Shown: in pieces, positions 55,401-64,000 of the stretch
Layout: the number at the start of each line of letters is the position of its first letter
Position numbering within the stretch: position 1 is the stretch's first letter
DNA from: Metaphire vulgaris
Taxonomy: Eukaryota > Annelida > Clitellata > Crassiclitellata > Megascolecidae
NCBI GenBank assembly: GCA_018105865.1
Contig: CM030851.1
Span: 7,964,828 to 8,028,827 of the forward strand
DNA length: 64,000 bases
Reading direction: 5' to 3'
Translations under genes and position numbers: made by a program
Notes under the pieces: generated by a model
Seen by the model: only the letters and a program-made list of their open reading frames with translations
What the model was told of the DNA's origin: nothing
Databases searched by the model: none

Positions 55401-55660
55401 CAGTGGCGTAGCGTGACTTTTGGGGGCCCGGGGGGGGGGGGGCATCTTTGCCATGGGGGGCCCCAAAGTTTCGTGCTGACGAGCAAAAAAAAAGGTCGTC
55501 AGCACGTTCATTTCTAGGGTTAGGGTTGTGATAGGTTTAAGAAGTTAGGGTTAACCCTAACCTAACCCTAGCTTAGACCCCTCTTTGGGGACCCCCCCGA
55601 CCGGGGCCCGGGGGGCAGTCAACAAAGTGCCCCCCCCCGTCCCCCCACGTTACGCCACTG
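55401..55660. mobile_element. hAT-like MITE with telomere-like interior
   Basis: The left end is CAGTGGCGTAGCGTGAC, the right end CCACGTTACGCCACTG; perfect TATAGCAT duplication at 55393-55400 and 55661-55668. Subterminal G- and C-runs pair as an inverted repeat. Contains the shared core (CTGACGAGC, A-run, GGTCGTCAGC at 55477-55503) and TTAGGG/CCCTAA units at 55514-55571. Confidence 0.93.
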
Positions 55661-55954
55661 TATAGCATAAGTGACCATATAGCGGTAGAACTACGGTAGA
55701 AATCTAAATAGTCGGGGCATTCTGCTAGAGATAATACAAGGTTCATAGATAGATGTGAAAATTTTAAACATTTATGTAACGACACAAAAAATTAATCTTT
55801 GGACACTAAAGAAAATCGAGCGATGTTGGAAAATAAATAAGATAAACTCTGTTACTGAATAGAATTCGACGAGAATCATACGGAAAACAAACTCAAATGA
55901 TTCTGACGAAATATCGATCGTATACGCTGTACAGAGTTCAGTGGTACTCAGGAC

Positions 55955-56131
55955 CAGGGTGCGATTTGTGACCTGTAGCAGTGGGGGGGGGGAATATGTC
56001 GAGCTTGGGGGGATGTAGTTGTTGGGAAATGTAGAAGTGGGGGATGTAGTGGTGGGGATGTAGCAGTAGGGGGGATGCAGTTGGGCAGTGGGGGGGGAGA
56101 TTCCCCCTTTCCCCCTACAAATCGCGCCCTG
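55955..56131. mobile_element. MITE with CAGGGTGCGATTTGT termini, copy 2
   Basis: Perfect CTCAGGAC duplication at 55947-55954 and 56132-56139. The right end is ACAAATCGCGCCCTG. G-rich interior of GGATGTAG units; reverse orientation of 53624-53796. No other feature in 56140-56714 except a short (CTT)n near 56530. Confidence 0.93.
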
Positions 56132-56713
56132 CTCAGGACTGAAAGGTGTGGGCTGTTTAGACATGTAGGAATGTGGAAATTAGATAAGATGGCTTCTTTT
56201 CCTTTGACTGAACAGTGTAGATCGGTCTAAGAACAGATCATGATTGATAAATTACGCCGCAACTTATTGCAACACAACACACAATTCGGTTTCATTGCAA
56301 AAAAAGCAATCTGTCATCAGAGATCACGCGATAAACTGTCAACAATACTAACGTCATGTAGCCTATACGCAATCGTACTGAAACACACACACAGTAACCT
56401 TATACACAGTTAAATATACGCTTTTCAACCATATACATTCTGTTGTGATTCAATCAGTGTTCATTTATCAATCGTTGGAGTTCTATTGAAGTTCCCTTTT
56501 CAAGCATTTGCGCCGAATCCAGCGTTGGTCTTCTTCTTCTTCTTCTTCTTCTGTCCTCTGAATGTCCGTCTCTCTGTCCTGTTTGTTCCTACTGTTCGTG
56601 TCCTTAGGACGTGACGTGAGGCTCAATCGGAATTTCGGGAAATCGATTAAAGAAGGAAAATCGAATATCATACGCGGCACGAAAGTTACACGGACAGAGA
56701 AAGCGTTCATTAG

Positions 56714-56714
<1 letters not shown>

Positions 56715-56785
<71 letters not shown>
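56715..56785. repeat. (CA)n microsatellite
   Basis: About 35 CA units, invaded at its right edge by a MITE. Confidence 0.95.
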
Positions 56786-56786
<1 letters not shown>

Positions 56787-56975
56787 AGAGGCGTAGCCAG
56801 GAATTTGATTTGACGCCGAGGTATAAATTTGTTATATTTATATTATATATATTACAGTATATATGTTGTATATGTATGTATATATATATGTTATGTATAC
56901 AGTATACTGTTTTATATATATACTGATTTTGGGGGGTATATAATATACCGATATACCCCTGTCGCTACGCCCATG
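56786..56975. mobile_element. MITE of the ACCGATATACCCC family, copy 2
   Basis: The left end is CAGAGGCGTAGCCAGGAATT, the right end GTCGCTACGCCCATG. ACACACAC lies on both sides (56778-56785 and 56976-56983), though the (CA)n target makes that less diagnostic. AT-rich interior with tandem TATATGT units. Confidence 0.82.
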
Positions 56976-57037
56976 ACACACACTCACGTACACACTACAC
57001 AGGGCTATGATTGTGGGAGCGGAGGCATAAGTGTATT

Positions 57038-57038
57038 C

Positions 57039-57083
<45 letters not shown>
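57038..57083. repeat. (GTT)n microsatellite
   Basis: About 15 GTT units. The poly-Cys and poly-Thr frames are artefacts. From 57084 to 57317 no gene is seen; (AAGT)n is at 57302-57315. Confidence 0.95.
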
Positions 57084-57317
57084 GTACAGAACGGATTCAG
57101 CGTTTTTGGTCGTTTTGATTAAGCGCAAATAGCGACGACGCTTAACGCGCTAATGAATCAAGTGAGAATACACAAATGCACGCGAGAGATCACTGCGGCC
57201 GCGACCGTCGACGCTCTCCGGTTCTTTTCCCTTCAACGACCGACGCCAGAGGGTTCTTCAAGATAGACTGCAAGGCTTAGGCTGTATCAATACACGGTGC
57301 AAGTAAGTAAGTAAGTG

Positions 57318-57836
57318 AGCGTTACACTGAACGGAAAGCGAATTCCCGAGTGCTTAGACTCTACTCTGAATCTTATCTTATATTGGCTTCCTATCAAACA
57401 TCGAATTAATTATACAATTTATCTTTTAGTCTATAAAACCATGTTATACAATGAACCCAGTAGTCACCTTGAGATTTCTACTACCATGCAGTCACACTAA
57501 TATATATTCGGCAGGACTTTCATTTGGTGCTCCTCATTCTCGTACAGTCATTGGCGCTAATTGTTTCTCTCTTTGTGACTCAGGGTCTGGAATTCATTAC
57601 CAGCATGAACATCATTTCATAAAGCCAGAACATTAGCATCTTCTAGATCTGGGCCTATGACGTACAGTTTTTCTTGACCTATTTCCCTTAGATTAGGCCT
57701 ATGCTCACCCGTCGATCGGACTGACCTTTCCGACCTGACCTGGTTCTTATGCGGACTGGATTTGGCGCGCCATCGGCTGATGCCCCCGGGCATTATTATG
57801 ACAGCGACGCCATAGAAGTCTATTGAATAATTGATA
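57318..57836 (+). pseudogene. L2/CR1-like LINE 3' end
   Basis: The + strand encodes YWLPIKHRINYTIYLLVYKT, SAGLSFGAPHSRTVIGANCF and, in another frame, a SRVWNSLPA-like block, the order seen at the C-terminus of L2/CR1 LINEs. The 3' untranslated end (TTTGGCGCGCCATCGGCTGA, then GACGCCATAGAAGT) matches 6385-6527. 5'-truncated and frameshifted. Confidence 0.85.
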
Positions 57837-57963
57837 TTACGAATCTTGCGTGGGATTGGAGATCGCTTTGGTTGCGGGAGTGATGAGTTTTGCGTGGAAA
57901 ACTTCTCTGCGCATAAACAAAGCAAAGAATCAATGCGATCGGAATCATAGACAGGGCGACCCA

Positions 57964-58135
57964 CAGGGAAGTAGCCAGGAATTTGAATTCGGGGGTATAA
58001 ATATGGGGGGTTAAATCTTAACTATATAAACCATATAAATCACATATAAATCACATAAACTACTTTAAGGTAGACTGATTTGGGGGTATATATATAGTTT
58101 ATATACCGATATACCCCCCCGTCGCTACGCCCCTG
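57964..58135. mobile_element. MITE of the ACCGATATACCCC family, copy 3
   Basis: The left end is CAGGGAAGTAGCCAGGAATT, the right end GTCGCTACGCCCCTG. Flanks GCGACCCA and TCGGCCCA match at 6 of 8. CATATAAATCACATA units in the interior. 58136-58510 holds only a GGCGTAGCCAGGGTTC fragment at 58349. Confidence 0.82.
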
Positions 58136-58510
58136 TCGGCCCACTGATTTCACTCGATGAAGAAAGGTATTGTGAAACATTCAAAGTCTATCCGCATTAA
58201 TAACGACTCATCCATATAGTACGCGTACACAAAAAGGCATATTTTCAACCCACTCCCCACGTTTGCACGCCGTACATACGCAAAATCTCCTAAATCCAAC
58301 CCCTCCCCCTCAGCAGTGCTTACATACTATATGGATGGACCCTAAGTGGCGTAGCCAGGGTTCTAGAATAGACGCACCATCGCCGATGCAGTCGAATTTG
58401 GCCTGATCCGGTGATTTCGAGGGGCGTCGTCGTCTACTCAGTGGAGACCCAGGCGCTAAAAAATTCAGTCGAATATTCAAATAAAATGTCGAACTTTGGA
58501 GCAATATGCA

Positions 58511-58704
58511 CAGTGGCGGCTCTAGGATTTGGCAAGTGGAGGGCCGTTGGGGTAGCAACTTCTAATCATGGGGCGGGGGCAACCATTTGTTGTTTAATGT
58601 ATGTAGCATTAAGTATAGGGTCCCAACTGGGAGGGGGCACTGGAGGGCCAGGCACTCAATAGGGGCACGGACCCCCGCTGGCCCCCCCGGTGGAGCCGCC
58701 ACTG
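58511..58704. mobile_element. hAT-like MITE, CAGTGGCGGCTC family, reverse copy
   Basis: The left end is CAGTGGCGGCTCTAGGATTT, the right end GGTGGAGCCGCCACTG. Flanks AATATGCA and AATTTGCA match at 7 of 8. It is the reverse complement of 19789-19967, with an uninterrupted CAACTTCTAATCATG segment at the site where 20971-22100 carries its insertion. Confidence 0.92.
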
Positions 58705-59012
58705 AATTTGCATGCATATCGGAAATCACCATTGTCCCCTCCCGATTAAATTTCTCGCCGCGGGCGAATCTCTCTAATCTAGGCCCGAATAGGGGTCCAG
58801 CCTCTGTGCTTTCAACGTGAGTGTCAGGAGAGAGTGCAAGAGGCGTGACTGCACCCCCTGGAAATTACAAGGCTATATAACATTTCTGACGACGTCCATG
58901 GCACACTTCGTGCCTACGCTAATGGTACGGATGGTTGAATCCAGCCTGCTTTTCAGATGTTGCAAGAGAAGCAGGGTTCCTTATTTGAAGCGCTATAGAG
59001 ATGTGATATGTT

Positions 59013-59085
59013 TCCTAGTTATAATATAATAAGGTTTAAAGTGGTTCAGTAGGGACTGCCCTGTGTGAGAACCACTTTAACTTTA
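59013..59085 (+). repeat. Dispersed GGTTCAGTAGGGACTGCC repeat, copy 2
   Basis: Nearly identical to 41862-41935, including the AT-rich lead (TATAATATAATAAG). It is followed by AACTTTAACCACTATAG, a partial inverted copy. 58705-59012 has no gene. Confidence 0.8.
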
Positions 59086-59246
59086 ACCACTATAGTTGTT
59101 TGATAAAAGGAAACTCTTCCAAGTAAGAGTCTTCGCTCTCTGATATTAGGCCCTACGTACCAGAAATCAGTGTCAATGCTGTACTGTAACTAGGTCGACA
59201 ATTGTGGATGGATATTGTGCACAGCAACAACACCATTATTCGTGTG

Positions 59247-59266
59247 GCTGGCATCATCATAATCGC

Positions 59267-59298
<32 letters not shown>

Positions 59299-59523
59299 CC
59301 ACCATCATCATCATTATCATCGTCATCATCATCGCCATCATCATCGCCATCGCCATCATCATCATCATCGCCATCATCATCATCGCCATCATCATCATCG
59401 CCATCATCATCATTATCATCATCACCACCATCATCATCATCATCACCACCACCATCATCATTATCATCGTCATCATCATCGCCATCATCATCGCCATCGC
59501 CATCATCATCATCATCATCACCA
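59247..59523. repeat. (CAT)n with higher-order structure
   Basis: A 277-bp CAT array with CGC, CAC, TAT and CGT variants. The pattern of variants in the first half recurs in the second about 180 bp later (ATTATCATCGTCATC at about 59311 and 59460), so part of the array was duplicated as a block. Confidence 0.9.
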
Positions 59524-59920
59524 CTACCACAAACCACAACTACCACCACCACCAGCAGCGCTTCTGCTGAAGTTCTATTTATACGACTTCCACGTGGTGT
59601 GTAGGCTATCAGTAGTAAAGTCTCTTGGCATTCCACTGCCTGAATGAAGCTAATTTGCTCAGTAGATATTTTATTCCCACAGGTTCATTCCTCATTCTAT
59701 TCCATTGTGCTGCGTCTACGAAGAACCAGCTGCAGTTTCTACATGCACGACGCATGTAAATAGAGTAAATAGACGCCTAACCAATCAAATTTTATATCAC
59801 AACCAAGGCAGGAGGCCTATTCTGCTAGGCACATAAATCCTACGATATATCGCTGAAATTATTGGTACAAGTTCATTTATCAGGATCAGCAGGTCTGCGC
59901 CTTATTGAAAAGGAAAGACG

Positions 59921-59923
<3 letters not shown>

Positions 59924-59979
<56 letters not shown>
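59924..59979. repeat. (TA)n-(TG)n compound microsatellite
   Basis: TA units to 59950 then TG units. 59524-59923 and 59980-60543 contain no recognised gene; (GAG)n at 60217-60239. Confidence 0.95.
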
Positions 59980-59982
<3 letters not shown>

Positions 59983-60852
59983 CGCGTATGGTTGATAAAA
60001 ACGCAATAAAAGATGGCAGTAATTTAGACACTGCAGATGTCGCTTTAGAGGGGCAGGAGAGGAGGTGTCCCCAGACGGGGATTTGGCGGGGATTTCGGGA
60101 TGGCAGAGGTCACGTGCGTCGGATGATTATTCCAAATTCCATGGACTGAGACTCGCTATTTCATCTCCCTGTCAGCCACAAGAGCGCTAGACGACTGACA
60201 GCGCGAGAAGAGAAAGAGGAGGAGGAGGAGGAGGAGGAAGGCGGAGACGAGAGGATTTTCGGAGATGGGCTTTTCAAGAATGAAGTAATCCACGAACTTC
60301 AAAACAAATCCTCCTCGATCTTTCTATTGCATGTTAAAGTGTATTTTATATGATATCTACACATCTGCAGTATATACACTGTGTCCGGATAACACAGGAT
60401 CCTTGCGATATAATGATGAAAACACCAGTAGGCTAAATATTCATCAATTTTAAAAATTTAAAACTTCGTTTCAGTCCTGACATACTTACCAAAACTGATA
60501 GAAAGTCCCCGTTAGAATTACGCCATACTGAATAATTATATAATTACTAGGTGTTTACCCGTCAAAAATGACGGGGGAGATTGGCTGTTTTACCACCCGA
60601 TTTTGCGCAAATGCAATAGGATTTTGCGCAATTAATTTCCCTAATTCGCCGCCTTTTCCTTCAACCGAGTTAACGCCCATTCGCATGAATTTTCTGAAAC
60701 TTGATAGTCAACGTAAGTGTAATGATTTGGCAGTGTCGAACGACATGCAGTGCTTGATTCTCTTGTTTGCTGTGCTGCTGTTGCACGCCGAGCAACAGCC
60801 TGCTCCTCATTATCACTTTATTGTCGCAAAGCTCGTGAACGCTAGACTTTTT

Positions 60853-61445
60853 TTGTTTTGCACGGACGGTTAGAAAGAGGAATAAAAAGGCTAAACAATG
60901 GTGCAAACCTCATCTTCTTAGCTCTTATATAGCCTGAGATATAGCAAATTCAAAAAAGTAGGAAACTAAAATTAAAATATTTAATGGAACAGAAATCGAT
61001 TTAGGAATTCAGTCATGATCCAGCAATAGCATCAATGGGAATGGAGCCTTCGCTGGATCATGTAATTTTGATCGGAATTCTCAGAATTCAAAACTTTCGC
61101 GAAATTCACCGATAATAATTATGTTCAAACATTGGGGTCATCGGGTTGGAATTGATAGATCTTTACCAAATGTCAACCGATTTTCAAACTTTTTGGTTTA
61201 TTTTGTTCCTCTGACATCCCTTTATAACTTTGCCGCTGACCAAAGTGGGGTTACCGCTGAAAATATTTTGCTAGGGGGCTATAAAAATATTTTGGAGGAG
61301 AGGGTGATATTTTAGGCCGTAAAGTGGATTCTACCTCCAAATTTTGTTGTTTTGCACGGACGGTTAGAAAGAGGAATAAACGATCTAAACAATGGTGCAA
61401 ACTTCATCTTTTTAGCTCCTACATAGCCTGAGATATAGCAAATTT
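60853..61445. repeat. 100-bp direct repeat, two copies about 495 bp apart
   Basis: GTTTTGCACGGACGGTTAGA through AGCCTGAGATATAGCAAATT occurs at 60853-60951 and 61348-61445 with a few substitutions. Confidence 0.85.
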
Positions 61446-61579
61446 AAAACGTTACAGCAATCATTTCTGAAGAACGCTTTTCCAAAAATTAAATCCCCAG
61501 TACGGTGACGCGTCTGAAAATTTAATCCCCAATTGAGGGGTTAAATTTTAAAAATAGGGTTTGAGGTTAGGAAGGAGTA

Positions 61580-62240
61580 AATATATAGAATAACGGGGGG
61601 GGGGGGCAGGGCATTGGGAGAGGGAAGGGAGATTTGGGAGGAGGAAAGTGGGTTGTACGGGTTTTCAGAGCAGCGTTGTGTAGAATTTGGAACGGGGTTT
61701 GTGGCCGTAGGTTTGGGAACGGGATTTGGGGCCGGTTGGGTAGGGCGGAGCGGTGATGGTTTGGGGCCGGGGCGATTGGGAAAGGGATGGTGAGAGGGAA
61801 TGGGGAGAGGGAAAGGGGATGGGGAGGGAAGAGGAACGGGGTTTGGGGCCGGGGCCGGAATGGGTTGGGGCCTGGGGCGATTGGGAGGGGGATGGGGAGG
61901 GAAAAGGGTCAGGGAGAGGGAAGGGGAACGGGGGTTTGGGGGCGGGGCCAGGGCCGGGGCCGGAATGGGGTTGGGGTCAGGTCGATTGGGAGAGGGATGG
62001 GGAGAGGGATGGGGAGAGGGAAAAGAGATGGGGAGAGGGAAAAGAGATGGGGAGAAGGAAAGGGAACGGGGGATTGGGGCCGGAATTGGTTGGGGTCGGG
62101 ACGATTGGAAGAGAGATGGGGAGAGGGAAGGGGATGGGGAATGAGAAGGGGAAAGGGGTTTGGGGCCTTGGCGGGAATGGGTTGGGCCTGGGCGATTAGG
62201 AGAGGGATGGGGTGAGGGAAGGGGGGACGGGGGTTTAAGC
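61580..62240. repeat. G-rich minisatellite, unit about 100 bp
   Basis: About five to six degenerate units marked by CGATTGGGAGAGGGATGG, GGAACGGGGTTTGGGGCC and GGCCGGAATGGGTTGGGG. CGATTGG-type starts fall at about 61770, 61880, 61981, 62101 and 62189. The + strand is almost pure G with A/T spacers and many GGGG runs. The long Pro/Ser and Gly/Arg frames across it are not genes. Confidence 0.9.
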
Positions 62241-62561
62241 TGCAATTAAGACGCTTCGTTAAACGCTCCGTTTTGATTAAACAATATTTGGTTGTCAATG
62301 ACAACAGCGTCTTCCAATACCCGCCGTGTTGCGGACGGACGGACGGACAGACATCGAGAATTATATAATAAGATTATTATTTGATGCAACGTACTCGTGA
62401 AACTGCTGAACTGCCGGCTAAGGAATCTCTTGATTTCATGCCTCCTAATCTTTGGCCGGTCGCCAAACAGTCCTGACTTAAAACTCAGTTGATAATAAGA
62501 TTTGGGGAATAATGCAGGAAAAGGTTTACAGAACAAAGATCAGAGCCATTGAAGAACAGTG

Positions 62562-62628
62562 GTTCTGACACAGGGCAGTCCCTACTGAACCACTTTAAAC
62601 CATGTTATATTATATTATATATTATATT
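62562..62628 (-). repeat. Dispersed GGTTCAGTAGGGACTGCC repeat, inverted copy 3
   Basis: GGGCAGTCCCTACTGAACCA then CTTTAAACC and a TATTATATTA run, the reverse complement of 41862-41935 and 59013-59085. Confidence 0.8.
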
Positions 62629-62976
62629 ATAACTCTGTGAGCGATTTGTGATTGCATGGGATGAACTTTATCAGCTGCTTATCGATGCAGCTATTGGTCA
62701 ATGGAGAGCGTGTCTTGAAGCTTGTGTTGGAGAGCTCTTCGAACACAAATTTGAGCGGAATAACAACATTTTGTCAGGACTAACATGAATTTTGAATTTT
62801 TAAAATTGATGAATATTTGCTAATGTTTTTCATCATTATCGCAAGAGACCCCGTTTTATCCGGACACAGTGCGCGCGCGCACGCACACACACATGTATAT
62901 ATTTGTGTATATAAATATGTATATATATATTTATATATATGTATATATATATATGTGCACATGTATATAATATAAT

Positions 62977-63217
<241 letters not shown>

Positions 63218-63394
63218 TGTATACTGTATGTTGCAAGTGCTTATACTCACTTATGAGTATATTATGACATTTTGTTTGTACTAACATGTCTTCCATTATA
63301 TTCAATTTTATGGTAGGCTAATATGCATAGCCTACATACGTGCACGCACAAATACATGTGCTGTGGCCTACAAATCAAGTGATTAAGTGAGATA

Positions 63395-63667
63395 TTATAT
63401 TGATCCCTCAGGTAAATCTACTGATAGCATGATAGAACCCTTAGGTACCGTATGGCCACCTCCTCTATCATCGAAATCAAGAACTACATTCATTGGCGTC
63501 GACCTCTCTTCAGTTGTCTTAGCATGAATTCGTTCGCTCCTGATTCGATTCAGATCTTCCTCGTGTTGTTCATTCATCTTTGTTATCTGTCTCTGGGTTG
63601 TATTTGCTCCGTTATCCGATTGTCGTCCATGCGTTATAGCCGTCCCATCTATTTCGCTTATACTCAT
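63395..63667 (-). other. Unassigned minus-strand open frame
   Basis: A 90-codon frame without low complexity (ISEIDGTAITHGRQSDNG, QITKMNEQHEEDLNRIRSER). I recognise no family. A repeat-borne fragment or chance is as likely as an exon. Confidence 0.2.
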
Positions 63668-63739
63668 CTTCTTCAGGATTCTTTTGCCTTTTGCCGGTAA
63701 ACGTTAAGTCCGTCCGTCTTCTGATTCGCTATTCATTCG

Positions 63740-63818
<79 letters not shown>

Positions 63819-63834
63819 TCTATCATCATAATCG

Positions 63835-63886
<52 letters not shown>
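63740..63886. repeat. (ATT)n and (CAT)n tracts
   Basis: ATT units at 63740-63818 and CAT units at 63832-63886. The final 114 bases show nothing. Confidence 0.95.
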
Positions 63887-64000
63887 GTGATAGTTCTGTG
63901 GAAGGCGACTGCGTTAAATCTCTGGAGTGTCACGGATAACTTATTCGTTGTAGGAGAAAGAATGTCTCTTTTTCATCTCCAGATAACCAGACTATTATTA

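Larger units (their letters stand above)
60544..62358. mobile_element. Candidate large insertion of unknown class
   Basis: AATTATATAAT lies just outside both ends (about 60533-60543 and 62359-62369), as an 11-bp target duplication would. The left end is TACTAGGTGTTTACCCGTC; near the right end is GCGGACGGACGGACGGACAG. It contains a 100-bp direct repeat (60853-60951 and 61348-61445) and the G-rich minisatellite. No protein is recognised, and the boundaries are tentative because the flanks are AT-rich. Confidence 0.4.

Noticed and set aside
61541..62245. Long Pro/Ser and Gly/Arg frames on both strands
   Set aside because: These arise from the G-rich minisatellite, which is open in several frames at once.

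Overview
The window is animal nuclear DNA. It carries exons of two multi-exon genes on the + strand, a GAB-family docking adaptor and a protocadherin, both animal-type families with GT-AG introns. They sit in sequence saturated with transposon remnants and long simple repeats. The many marine-invertebrate-style short elements (CAGTGGCGTAGCC and CAGGGGCG termini), 5S- and tRNA-headed SINEs and decayed LINEs suggest a marine invertebrate such as an echinoderm, hemichordate or lophotrochozoan. I cannot name the species from sequence alone.

Layout. 1-5.1 kb: intron or intergenic DNA with a 5S-headed SINE, (TA)n tracts and a decayed hAT transposase. 5.1-17.9 kb: five GAB-like exons (5155-5458, 12116-13240, 13825-13936, 15667-15805, 16990-17274). 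They encode most of a PH domain, a central region rich in YxxP docking sites and a C-terminal YLDLDL motif; the first coding exon lies outside the window. 18-34 kb: no recognisable host gene, but a dense, partly triple-nested set of short inverted-repeat elements with 8-bp target duplications, LINE fragments and several CpG-rich stretches. 34.9-36.7 kb: CpG-rich upstream region. 36.7-48.8 kb: five protocadherin exons whose reading phases join perfectly into 982 codons (signal peptide, about seven cadherin repeats, one membrane helix, start of a cytoplasmic tail). 49-64 kb: repeats, including a 1,963-bp CACTA-ended DNA transposon that carries a decayed copy of an uncharacterised repeat-borne protein, more MITEs, a LINE 3' end and a 650-bp G-rich minisatellite.

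The two host genes are functionally distinct: a cytoplasmic adaptor that couples receptor tyrosine kinases to CRK, GRB2 and SHP2, and a calcium-dependent adhesion receptor. Nothing in the window links their regulation. The most unusual signal is a shared internal core (TGACAAGC, a run of A, then GGTCATC) that recurs in both orientations inside many short-element families whose termini otherwise differ. Nearly all of these elements carry verifiable 8-bp target duplications.
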